A stretch of 64,000 bases of DNA from Pieris napi. Taxonomy: Eukaryota; Arthropoda; Insecta; Lepidoptera; Pieridae. The position numbers and the translations under genes were made by a program. The notes below the pieces were generated by a model that worked only from the letters and a program-made list of their open reading frames with translations, did not search any database and was not told the origin of the DNA. Shown here in pieces: positions 25,301-39,421 of this stretch (positions are counted from its first letter, which is position 1; every line of letters begins with the position of its first letter). The stretch covers positions 992,001-1,056,000 of the forward strand of contig NC_062252.1 of the NCBI RefSeq assembly GCF_905475465.1. Reading direction: 5' to 3'.

Positions 25301-28300
25301 TTTTTAGGAAAAAAAAAAATTCTTAACTAATTATTTAAACAATAGAAAATTAAAAAAAACGATTATAAACAATTAAAAATTGTTATTAAGGAAAAATTTT
25401 TTTTTTAAAAATCATAAAATTTTTAATGTAATAAAGTTGTGTTAAATTTTTTTTTTTAAATATTGATTTAATCAATTTGTTTAAAAAAAATTTATCAACA
25501 AATGGCGGGAATTTTTTTTTTTGCAAATCAATAAATATCTTGTATTAATAGAAAAACGATTATATGATGATTTAGAAAAAAAAATTTTTTTTTAACATCA
25601 TTACATGGATTTTTAAGTTTTTGTTTAAGTAAAAAAAATGTTATAAACAAAGTATAAATATTTTTTTAACTTTTATGGCACGATCTTGTTAAGTATGTAT
25701 GTAAGAAAGGCTCTACGAAGCGAAATATTTTTACGACCATTATTTAAACATTTTTTTTCACTTACAATTAAGACGGTCGTTCGAGAAAATTTCGTTAGTT
25801 AACAATTATTTAACTTGTTGAAAAATTAACTTTAAGTAAAATTTTCAACGGGAATAAATTAATTATAGTGTTCAGAACACACCATAATTTTTTCAAATTT
25901 AAAAAAAAATATTCAATACCTTAAATAAATTAATTAATGTGCCGTAGTCGCTTTTGACGCCACGCGCGAATCCTAAAAATGTCAACCGCAGACCTATTTT
26001 CAGCGTTAAATTAACATTATAAATAATGGAGATAGAGTTCTGGGAGTCAGGAGTTTTTTATTGGAAATTTCCTCCTCTTTCAGAATCTTTATTTGAAATT
26101 TCTTAAATATTAATAGTTTATTAGATATTGGCAAAAAACTAAATGCCATTATTTTTTCATCTTTAATGGTCTATAACTTTTGCAATTTTTTATGTGCTAA
26201 TACACGCTTTTAGCACATTTTTCTAGACGTCATTCCGGATCCAATGAGCTATCGCACATAATTTTAAGAGTAGTATCTCTATTTTGTTCCATTTTCAACT
26301 TGTCGACTAGACTAACGATGCTAAGTAACGATTGGCCCAGCTTATAGGATTTTATATGACTTGAATATTAATTACAACCTGCGTGGTTACATTTGACACG
26401 CCTGATGCCCAGGTAGGCGTGTTTCGAATTCGTTTAGTTAAATCGCTTAAGGCCGATTTACATTACCTCAGTGTTTAGGAGAGTATTTTAGTACAAGTTG
26501 AAAGGCAAGTTCTTTAGCGTAGCGTTTACTAAAGCAAGTAGCGTTTACATGTTTCAACTAAAGTACTATCCTAAAGCACTCTCCTAAACACTAAGATAAT
26601 GTAAATCGGCCATTACATCGAGCAGTTTTCTCTTCCTATGTTACAATTTCGTTGGTAGGTACATAAAGACATGTGAGCATGCAGTCTGTATAAAATGTGT
26701 TTTTGAAATAGACATTAAATTCCCACAAGTTTATATATACCTGTGAAATAAAACTAAGAGATTTATTTTAAATACCTTTTCTTTTTTTCGTCTTTCCTAG
26801 TCTCATATACATTTACGATTGGTTTATATGAGATGGTAGACACATTATTGCATAATTTAAATAATGTGTCTTCCTATAATTAATTAATTTAAGAATAATG
26901 AAAAAAAAACTTAGTCTTCAAACATACTAGTATGTTTGTCGTTCTCCGGATTTATAAATTTTGTCTTGTTTTGTTTTGCTTTATATCATATTTTTTGTCT
27001 GTGAAACTTTTTGTGGATACATCCAATGTGTTTATTTTATGTTTTAACTTTATTGCATAGAGATGTATCTGTTTTGTTTCCCAAATAAATAAATAACTTA
27101 AACATAAAACTTGGGTGGGGCAGAGGGCGTCTACAGTGTTCCGCCAACGCATTCTATCTTAGGCTAGGTACGGTTCAGCCCACGTCAATCTTATTGTTTG
27201 GGACTTAGGTACTACTCAGCTAGGATTATTTTGCCCGGACAATTTTTCGTTTGCGAAGTCTTGGGTGTAAGATCCTCCAGGATGTGTTCTTGTTCTCCAC
27301 TTGCGATGCCGGATCTTTTAAACAAATCGTTATTAGTACTATTCTTAGACATATGATAAAAGAAGTAGCATGAAAAATTGAATGTGTGGATTCCTGAAAT
27401 CTTTTCGTAATACGGTTGGAGGTAATTCGGGCTTCCAGCCAAAAAATAGGCGCAGCGTAACAGTCTAGGTAATGAAAATATCGTTTTTATCGTCTATAAA
27501 GGAAACGCTTAGAATAAACCTAATTATCTAAGGTCAACGTACTGTGATAATAAAATTCGGCCACACCTAAAAGTGAGTGGGGTCTGATTAATTTGACAAG
27601 ACAGTTGGGTTATAATTAATATCTACTAGCAGACCGGCCAAGCGTTGCTGTGGCTAAGGTTTTTGTTATATTACATAGTAGTAAACTATTCAAGAGAAAC
27701 GGTAGGAGAACACCAGTCATGGGGACCCCCATGCTTTATTGGTGGTTATGGTATTAAATTGTAGCTTATTTGAAACGTTGGTACTTTCAAATCAGCGCCA
27801 TCTGTTAGAATTGTGACTATTAAATAATAAACAAATTTTTTGCAATAAAATAATATTGCGGGAATAAATTGAGATGTAAACTATCCTATCTTTTAAGTTA
27901 GATCAAACTGCACACGGTGTGCAAATTTGATTGATATCGGTTCGGTAGTTTAGGAGTCCATAGCGGACAAACAACGTGACACGTAATTTATATATATGTA
28001 TTAAGATTATAATATTATCTAACTGCTCTCAGGCTTGTTTTATTCATATGGTTTTATTTTTTATTTCATGTATATAAAAGGTAACAAAAAAAGTACAGAA
28101 TTTTAAGAAGATTTTGAGGAATTTGTTTAAGACTGAAAGTGTATCTTCTTTTTGATACAATTTTCTCATTATAATTTTTGTTCGTGTATTATTGCGTCTT
28201 GCCTGACTCGGTTGTGTATTCCAATTTATTTACTATTACTTAAACAAATACAGCCCAGCCCGTTGGGCGTCTTGGCTTAATGGTCCTAATACCCCTGGAT

Positions 28301-31300
28301 GGTGCAGAAGAAGTCCACAGAGAGCCTCCATTGCGTTTGCTCTCGAGCCTCGAATTTCACCTCGCTCCAAATCTTTGCGGTTGGGCGTAGAATTCTAAAA
28401 ACTCAAGATTTCACGGAATTAATAAATCGTAACCTAGAAGTCAGAACTAAATTCTTAAAATAGGTTTTCGGGATTTAGGTGAACGTGACGTCATCAGTTT
28501 AAGTGTTTGTAACGCTATCATAAAATTAATGAGATAAAATATACTGAGGTCGACGTTGTCATATAGAACAATGACTGCTTTTGTGGTGTGAAGTTATTTC
28601 TTAAGCAGGAGTAGTGTTTATTGGTTATAAATAATTATTAGTAACAAATGGTCTGAAACATACATGGCCGTAGTGCTATCCATAATATTTTTTTATTATT
28701 GCTTAAACATTACAAATCCCTAAAAGTACAGGAATCACTAAAAAAAGTCCAGGTAAGGACTTTAACCGTGGCGCCCAAAGTACCCACAAATTTCTTTAAA
28801 CTTTCGGAAAAACTACAACCAATACAAAAAAAATATTGGTTGTTTGTAAAGTAGGTTTACGATCGAGATGTTTACGTGATAACGTCTTATTGGTGATATA
28901 AGTTTTTGGGAAGTAAGGAATTAATGAAGATAACAATTTTTTCAAATTTTAAATTACATCTATCGTTTTATTCACGCTTTTGATGATAAATTTCGGGTGT
29001 AAAATGACAAGTTTACTTATTCGACTATGATATACATTTTTCTTCATACATTCACGGAATGACTGGCAGCGCTCGAGATGAGACGGGAGATCGGTCCGTC
29101 TCTCTCTCGTTATACCTGCGATCGCGCTCGTGAGGTTTTGGTGTGACACAAGTTTCTGAACATGTCACCCGACTAAAACGATTTTAAAGACGTTATCACG
29201 TCAAAAACGAAACGAAAACATTACAACAGAGGGAAAATATACCTCATTCATAATAGTACATCTATCTTTAATGTATATCCCTATATAGGATCCCTACTTC
29301 GTCCCTTTAGTTCTTGGGGCTATTACATTACTAGAAATAACTTGGCTATCTACATAACTACTGAAAAATAGTTAAACTATGCCTGGATTACCAAACTTTT
29401 TCCAGAATATAACTGACTGCTATTATTTCTATATTATCAACAAGATACCTTATACTCCAGTATTGTTAACCTATTGCAACTTAACCCAAGCTTTTTGCGT
29501 CCAACTACTGTAAGTAATTGATAAACCTGACCGATAGTTTTTAAATATACAAATTCGCTTATCCTAGTAGCTTTTACTCAAATTGTTAGAGCCGTACCTG
29601 TCCTAGGTATTGTGGTAATTGTTTATTTAAATGTATGTTTATTTCTTTCAGAATATCATGGTCAAGGCATGGATGCAGGCGGGAACAACTTTGACTCCGG
29701 TAAGGATTTTGATTTTTAACAAATTATTGATTAGGAATAGGAGTTTCATTATCGGACGTCCGACTGCCGATCGACAACTGAGAGTTTTTTAGGCAGTTTT
29801 TGCCGCGCATCACCACTATGTCGGACCAACTGCCCAATACAGTATTTCCGAACGAATTCGAGTTATGGTCCTTCAAGAATAGAACGTACCAATTATTAAA
29901 AGGCAACCGGCAACGCACTTGCGAGCCTTCTGGTAATGTGAGTGTCCATGGGCGGCGATATCACTTAACATCAGGTGAGCCTACTGGCCGTTTGCCTCCT
30001 ATTACATAAAAAAATTGCTTTAATTGCGTCCACTATCTTTTCTTAGAACCACGATAAATTATTTCATAACGTATTTCCTAACTCAAAAGGGATTAAGTAT
30101 GTCCAATTTGATCGTATCTATTGTAAAGGCTTGTTGATCTAGTTCTTAAGGCACGAAATTAAACACTCCAATGATGACTTGATTCACTTCACTGATACTA
30201 AGTAAACTCTATAACTTCAAACTTGCAAACTTTCAAACAAAGGAATTGCCCGTGCGCATGTGTTACAACTTCTTTTATAATCTATTCTCTACTCCGACCC
30301 GAACATCCCACTTCGGGGTGTTGTTCGAGTCAAATGATTAGCTATTGCACATGCACACTTGTAGCAATATTCTTAAAAATATGTTTAATGAAAAATGTTT
30401 AGAATTTAATTTAATAAATATAAAAAGCTAAAACTATATATACGACTATATTATAAAGTCGTCTAAATAACACATGGAAAACAGGAAATTGACAAATTAA
30501 AATAAGTCTGCGATTTAAATGTCTGAATAAGTTTAAAAAAACATTTTAAGAATGGAATGCAGCATTCTTCAATACCGGTTTATTTGTATTGGCTAGACAA
30601 TCTTTTCTCATATCCTGAACGTGCCAGAAATAGGTCATGTAATTTCCTAACATAACGATTGTGTTGCCCCCCTGCTGACTAGGGTTGCCTCTTTTAAAAT
30701 GACTTAACAACAGATATTTTAGGAAACTAATCAAAATATCGATCCGCGTTCTAGTTATTAATAATTCCGCAGAATTGTAGTTTACGAATTTCTGTAGATT
30801 TTTTTATAATTTGACTTAGTCATGATTTTTCAAATCGAACCCTAATGCCTGAGAGTCGCGCGTTCAAACAAATAAACTTCATATTAGTGTCGATAATTCT
30901 CTAATATTTTCACGTTTACAATTTGACATTTTTTTACACCAACATGGTTAGTATTTCTCCATTATCCATTTTTAATTTAAGTCAAATATAGAACGTGGTA
31001 CTAATTGAAAAAAAACGAATCTTGTAACGTTATTTCGCTGTTAACTAATTAAAACAGCTATCCATATTAATTAGAAAGTCCAATGTGGCAACCCTATTGG
31101 CCAGCTTTGTTGCTAAGCTGATTTACTGAGCGTTGGTCCTCACTTCGGTTACTAGCGAAACTAGTTTGAGATTCTTATTCTTATTAAGTCGACATAAATT
31201 TCACATTAAAATAATAGAATAATTTTTAACTGTTCACACCAGAATTATAAACAATAACAGTTTCGCCAAATATTCAACACAAAATGTTAATAAATTATTT

Positions 31301-34300
31301 TACCAAAAAATATGTTATTTACTGGAAAGATTTCAAAAATTATTTCACCGTTACAATGTTACGTTATCCCCATGTCCAGCCCATTGAAACCTGGATAGCT
31401 TGTACATGTATATCTTATTTTTGGCCATGTTGGTCGAAGAAACATCACGAGAAAACCGGCAGGTCTTATCCCCAAAAACGATGACCGTACAGCACTGATA
31501 GTATTCACGTTCGACCTGAAGTCAAGTCCCATATAGGGGATTATTATTATGGAGTGTAGTACAATAATTTCTATTATATTTTTATTACGTTCAGTCCGCA
31601 AGATATTATTGTTGTAGTTATCTTTAATGCTTGTTATATATCTAGTACAGTAATCTCAGTATAACACGTTTTCCGTCCCCACATATAACGCCGTATTTCC
31701 CCCTATCAGTGGCCCTTCAACATCTTTAGGGTTGGGCCTCAAATTTCTGAATCTGTTTCATGATAATTTTTCAATCTAATAGGCGAGTAGGTGATCAGCC
31801 TCTCTTGTGCTTGACACACGCCGTATACTTTTTGGGTCTAATACATGTCGGTTTCCTCCTCACGATGTTTTCCGTCACCGTTCGAGCATTCGTTCGTTCG
31901 AATGTTAAATGCGCACATAGAAAGTACATTGGTGCACAGCCAGGGATCGAAACAACAACCTCAGGGATGAGAGTAGCACGCTGAAGCCACTAGGTCAACA
32001 CTGTTCATTTCCCCCCTATAACGTGGGTATTTGTCTAGTTATATTTCTGTAGTGTGAAATTTATAATGATTTGTCAAGTCCATTTTGCGTCCCTTTGCGC
32101 CTGTTTCAATTGTGTTGTAAAAAAATTAAACTAAATAACTTTATAAAATTCGTGTTCCTAGTTTTTGAAATACAAGTGGATTAGTTAGACAAGGGGACTT
32201 CATTTGTGTAAATCTTTTATAAGATCTTGAATAGAATTCCGGAAATAACAAATGAGTACCATATAGGTTACCCCTGACATAAGTAATTTGTATTTATTTA
32301 AAAGGTCACTTAATATCAGGTGAGCCTCCTGCCCGTTTGCCCTTGTAATATAAATAAAAAAGGCCTCGGTAACCAAATATCTGTCGGCAAGCCGAGTACA
32401 TTCTTCTCAAAGATTACTATTACATATGTCATAATTAGAAACCTGATCGATTACGTACCGTCACACATGACGGCCTGCATACGTAAGTATTCATAACACT
32501 ATATATGCATCCTTCAGCAAGAGTAATTAAAATTCTGCCACGTTTTATTCTGAGGAAGACCATGACCAGCGCCCGTCAAAAATTAATTACCATTTTGACA
32601 TAACGGAGTCATAGCTCGCGCTTATGCGGGCCATGCGCGGGACGGTACGTAATCGATCAGGTTTCTAATTATGACATATGTAATAGTAATCTTTGAGATG
32701 AATGTACTTGGCTTGCCGACAGATATTTGGTTACCGAGGCCTTTTTTATTTATATTACAAGGGCAAACGGGCAGGAGGCTCACCTGATATTAAGTGATAC
32801 CGCTCATGGATACTCACAATGACAGAAGCCTCACAAGTGCGTTACCGTTGGGTTCAGACTGTTCTGCTCGATATAGGCATGCCGCTGAAATTTCCAGTAA
32901 GACGACGTACGATCAAACGCCTTCTCTCGCCCACACTTATCAGGTCATCACCTAGCGGGAGGCCGTCTTATGTTTCAGTGACTGGTCTTCGGCCTCCATT
33001 CCAGAACTTTTTTGCTCCATCAGCGATCGGTTCTATGGGCACTGTCCCGTCCATTGTCATTTAAGCGTAAAGCTTTTAAAAATGCTTTGCCAGCGTTTTA
33101 AGAATTGGTACGCTATTTGGGCTTGTTTAGGAACACACTTTATTGCTTTATTAAAATGTATGAAATAATTGGCGATCGGGCCTCGACACTTATATACTTT
33201 TGATGTTATTACACTAGACTCAAATGTCATCATTGAAACAAAATTGTAATGGACTCACTTGATGGTTCCAGGTCAACAGCCACAGGAGCAGGAGTTGGCG
33301 ACGAAAATGCTGCAGATCCAATCCAAACGATTCTACCTCGACGTGAAACAAAACCGGAGGGGGCGGTTCATCAAAGTTGCTGAGGTACGACCATTAAATG
33401 AATATATAATATTTGCAATTGGTTTTAAACTGTGACCTGTATAATGTAAGAAAATGTTTACCTACCCTTGTGAGTTCTTAGACCCTACAGTTATTTATTT
33501 AAATAATAAAACTTTACTCATGACAGAAATATGGATGTGAATTGATCTAACGCTAGTCCCCACACTAGGAAGCCCCTGTGTTGTGGGTAACTTACAATTA
33601 TCCCTTGGTATATTGTGCATGTGTAAAACAATTAAGAAAAAGAAGTCTTAGTGTTACATCTAATGAACCACAAGTCGTATAAGAAATTAAGTATGCGTGC
33701 ATGTATGTGTAATGTGTATAATACACTATGTATTTGAGTGTGTGGCTGAGAGTTGTTATAAGAGTGTGCTGTGTCGGTGTTCCTTTATGGAACCTCAGAG
33801 ACATTTCAAGTACGTAGTAAGGCCTCTGCAAAATCGAAATCCAATTTGGCATAATTTTTATGTGATTTTTGATTTTTTTTATTAACCACAGATACTAACA
33901 AATTATATTTCTATTCGAAAATAAAAATATATTATGTACATTCATCCTCAGTCTTGCTTAACCTGTCGCAAATATATTCAGTTCTGAGGAGACGGTTAAG
34001 CATCAAAATCATAAACTGGTGGCGACTGGAGGAATCAGATAAAATATGATTTAGTTCTATGAGGGGAAGAGTTGTAGATAGGACCCAAGTGTAAAATGTA
34101 GATAAACAATTTTGTTAGGTGTAGAAATTGAGAAGAATATTTTCTTCGTAACGATCTAAACATTTTCATAGATTTAGTGAAGCGTTCTGACTTCCGGTTT
34201 CCTTAATAGGTCGGATGTTGAAATTCGGGATAAAACAATAGATAAGCTTACACGTGCCAGATTTAGTTATCTTTTTATAGGGCTAACCGGGAATTCGTTC

Positions 34301-37300
34301 TTTTCGATAAATTGGTATTTTTGCGAAGAAATTTTTATTTATTTCCACATAATTATAATCCGATAATCCTACCATTAAAATCAATTTAAAAATATATACA
34401 TATATGTATATTTATATACCTAGATCCTCTTGTAAACTTAGCCAGTGTACAAACAAATAGGTCTACCCTCGATAGAAATTATATTTTTTCGATTCGATAA
34501 CCAAGTTGGATTGCGCGGTACATCCAAAAGTTGAGCTTCCGGTTCAGGTTTGCTTAGAACCCGTAGACCCAATCCATTACATCCAAATTATGAACCCGAC
34601 CCGTAAGTATCCTAAATAAGTACACTGACAAAGTAAGCTCTCTTCTGAGGCGTAGCTGAACTTCTATATGCGGATTTTTTTATAATTAATAAAAAACGTC
34701 AGTTGAAAAAAAACACAGAAATCTATACCACTTGTGTTATTTGATGTCGGTAATGTAACAATGATCAGATAGTCCTTGCTAGAAGATAAGATATTTCTGC
34801 CAAACGATTATGATAATATTGTGATTATCTGTATACAATTTTAAGTCCAAAGTCCCATATCCCAAATTTTATATAATGGTAGAATCATTCATATCATTAA
34901 TGTAAATTTAGAGCAGCCAATCAAGAATTTACGTTGTTTTCTTCATCGGTAACAGAATAGAAATAGCAGTGATGGCGTATATGCGTGCGATTCTGATCCC
35001 TGAGGTCGATTCCCGGCTGTGCTCAAAAAATAGATATATCATGTTTAAACCGGCATGACTTAGGCCTACAACGCACTAGCGGCTGGCCGCAATGCGGTAG
35101 GCCGCACATCGATTATTACATGAAACCGCACGATAACAACGCACTCATTTGCGGACAACCGTCAACCGCTCCGGTTGATCTGGAGCTGCGGCGAGCATCG
35201 GTTGAATGATGCGGCGCGCCGCGTCTCCTCCACGCACTCGGCGCAGTTAGCCGCAAATACCGGGTCCTACCCGCCTCAGTCATCGCTTGTTCCTTGCGCT
35301 AGACACTACGCAGAGTTTTTTTGACGATATTTTCTACGATTAAATAACTGCCGCAACTTCTTCAACGTCCATCATGTGCAATATTTAAAGAAGCACTTGA
35401 CGAGTGACGATTGCGGCAGACCGCAATAGGGACGGTTAGCCGGAATACGGCATGCCGCTACGGCAGACCGTATATATATACCGCGGCCTGCCGCGGCGGC
35501 ACACCGCATCGCGGCCAGCCGCTAGTGCGTTATAGGCCTTAGGCCCAACTATTGACGGTGTTTGTCAGGCACAGGAGGCTGATACACTCTTAAATACATA
35601 GTTTATTTTACACACCCATACATATAATCAAAGAACAATTTTTTTTTCAGATCGGTGCAGATGGACGTCGTAGCCAAATATTCCTGGCGATGTCGACAGC
35701 TGCTGAGTTCCGCGACCACCTCTCGAGCTTCAGCGACTATTACTCGTCCCTTGGCCCGCCTAATCCTGAAAATGTGCCTGATGATGGGAAACTCAAGTCC
35801 GAGATGATGTTAAAGGTTAGTTTTTGGTTGACTCATCCCAGTTGAAACTAGAAGAGAAATTTACGATTGAGGAGGAATGTTTTATATCAGTAATTAATAA
35901 GGTTGATGGAATGGATGCAGAAAATTGCAACCATTTTGTGTCAACTTGATTTTTAAAGTATGTTAATACATATTTCACTTATTTATCGTCATAAACTTTA
36001 TATTATAGTAGATCAATCAATTATTTATTTCTTTACAGCATACATAGGCCAAATTTAAATTATTATACATTATGCAATTAAAATATATTTTTATATTATT
36101 AACTGTTTGCTATACAACAATCTTTGTTTTTATTAATCAAAAGTTTAGATGGGTACCAATTACTCCTATCTCTACAAGATATATTTTACATAGATGTACT
36201 TGCAAATGCTGATAGTGAACTGAGAAAACAATAGCAATCTAAGTAAAATTGTTTCACTTAAACTTCTGCCTCATAGGGCACCAACCTACCACCACCACCA
36301 ACCAATTTTGGTTAAAAACTGTAGTTTGTGATGATATTTACTACAGAAATAGATTCTATTAATATCACTCCTCATAATCAAATCAGTTACCTACACACAC
36401 GCATAGACAATACACATATTTTATAAGTTTGTTAAGTGTTTTGTCCTTATGGCTTATTAATTTAAAATAATTTCCAGGACAACAGGAGATACTATCTAGA
36501 CCTTAAAGAGAATTCTCGCGGGCGTTTCCTACGCGTTTCTCAGACGATCACACGCGGTGGACCGCGCAGTCAGATCGCGTTGCCTGCTCAAGGAATGATT
36601 GAGTTTCGTGATGCTTTGACTGATTTGTTGGATGATTTTGGCACTGATGATGGGGGGTAAGTCCGTATTAAAACAGCATAGCTAAGAAGTGGCTCGCAGA
36701 ATTGTAATTATGATTATATAGTTATTATATATAGGGAAACGTATTTAAGCCAAAATATATTTTGATAGCAACTACATAGTAAATATAGTTTTCACTTTGG
36801 AATAATACTTATTTCAGTCAATTACAATCTCTATCATGTTAGGAACGGGTGATATTGTTAATAGGTTTTGATCCCGGTAAGTAAATTCTCTTTAGAAAAA
36901 ATTTAGTTAGATTTGTGTAAAACTACACAGCGTAAAAGAAATTCTGCAAGAAATAGCAAGAACGGAAGGCAAATGTTGTTCTTCATTACTTTTCAGCGCA
37001 GCTGTAACTCCTATTTTAATATTATCATTTAAATTTAAAGAAATTATGTATTTGGATTCTAATTTATTTTGGCATATAACTATTAATCACTTGGGATATA
37101 ATTAATTACCATTTTCATATACCTCAAACCATACATTAAGTAAAGTCTTGGAAATTTTCTTTAATTTAATAAAAACTAGTGTCTATACATTTGATTAAAC
37201 TTAATGTTAAGCCCACCAACTGTGAAGCATGTTAATTTACAGAAAAGCTTTTTTAATATTTTAATTAAAATAAATATGTATCCCACTAATCAACATTATG

Positions 37301-39361
37301 TATTACCTCTTCTCTCAATTTGTTCACCAAAGAATATAATTTACTGCAATAATAAAATTTATTTTATCTGTATAAATAATAATGTAGCTGAAAACTTGAA
37401 GACGGCTGGAACAATTTGAGTATTTTTTAAATTTATTCCTCGAACTCTGAGAAAATTTTCGAAAATATCAAAAATTGTGTTTTATTTAGTATTTTGATTT
37501 TTATTCTGGAAAAGCAGTCACATGGGGTAGCATAGCAAAATGTTCCATATGTGGGTTATATAGTAGTATACTACTACTGTAATGGTCACATTAGAGCGAA
37601 ACTAAGTTTTGGCAGCAGTTAGGGAGCGTTCAAGTATTACGTAACGCATTTTTTGGAGATTATTGACATGTATCTCACCGTAACGTTTTTCAGTACTCAG
37701 TACAGTACTGTACTCAAGTATAGTAAAACGTTTCACCTTGTGTCTCTTTAGTTACTATTATGTGGTGTATGTCGAAAATAATATTACCAATAACGCGTAA
37801 TTCAATCCCCGCCCCGCATCGTCGTAACGTTTTACAAAAGGACAAAAAACGTGTTTCGTAATATTTGAACGCTCCCTTAGTTATGAATAACATGAAGATA
37901 TGATAAAGTTTATTATGCTTAATCTACACATGTTTGGGGCCATCTCCAGTATCCCTCGTCCTCTAATAAATTTGGAAATAATGTTTAGGTACAAAGGCGA
38001 GCTCCCCGAAGGGCGCCACCTCCGCGTTGACAACAAGAATTTCTACTTTGACATCGGACAGAACAATCGCGGGATATACATGAAAGTCAGCGAGGTTGTA
38101 CCTTCGTTGCAAGTAATTCCTAACACAATACGGTTTTATTAACATTTTTGTATTGTTTTTGATGTTGTATGTGTAGTTAAACATTCGTAGACTTTAGAAA
38201 ATTGGTATTGTTAGTTTTTAATAGAAACATTCCTTCTTGTGAAGTGTTTTGAAATATTTTTGTTGGGTGTTTATTCTTAAAAATGTATTTGATGTGTCAA
38301 ATCGTTCGTTTCAAATATATAAATTGTCGTATGATATGCCCTTAAATAAAGGATACATAAATAGATTAAAGATGTTTTTCTATCTATCTATCGCAGCAAG
38401 ATTGCGAATTAGAAGGAAATTCTCAAAATATGGTTTTAAAAATATTTAGAATATCTACTACTAACGTTAAATAAGTATTTGTTTTTTTAGTTTTAAGTGA
38501 CTTCATAAAAACCGAATGTTTTTGTAAGAAGATTCCATATTTCAGGTGAAAAGCAATTTCCGTACAGCGATCACGGTGCCAGAGAAGTGTTGGTCTCGTT
38601 TCCGGGACATAATGGCCGAATACTGTGATAAGATGGGACGTGCGCAGCTCTCCCCGCCTACGCACCAGGTATGATTAAAAAAGTGTTTTATATGGAAAAG
38701 TGACTTCCTTCCAGGGTCAACATGAGGTCGCAGGTTCGAATCCTTTGCAGTAATAGATTTTTCTTTTCATTTCCATAATTATTTCCGTAAATCACGCATG
38801 ACGTCAATTCGATACGTTTTTGACTTTATACGGAGGTCTTTTTAACTTCGATATGACTTCGCCAACTTGCACTTGGCCAGGAGGATGGCCTTATACCCTT
38901 TATTTATTCCAACATGGATCATTTAATACATTAAAAGAAAACTTTTTAACGTATATAATCGTGAATTTGTTACATTCGAAAATTCAGTACTTGACAATAA
39001 CTTTGCTGCGGTTCCTTGCTGCCTCAATGACATTCGCGTTTATACCAGTTATCTTAATATATATAAATTACGCGTCACGTTGTTTGTCCGCTATGGACAC
39101 CTAAACTACTTAACTGATTTCTATCAAATTTGCACACCGTGTGCAGTTTGATCTAACTTAAAAGATAGGACAGCTTACATCTTAATTTATACCCGCAATA
39201 TTATTTTATTACAAATTATTTGTTTATTATTTGGCAGTCACAATTCAAACAGATGGCGCTGTGTTGAAATTACAAAGTTTCACATAAGCTACAATTTAAT
39301 GGCATAACCACAAAAAAGCATGGTGGTCCCCATGGCTGGTGTTCTCCTACCGTTTCCCTTA

Positions 39362-39421
<60 letters not shown>

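Noticed and set aside
24600..25600. Possible assembly error creating the large palindrome
   Set aside because: The arms differ by scattered substitutions and the spacer is unique, which a simple assembly fold-back would not produce; still worth long-read confirmation.
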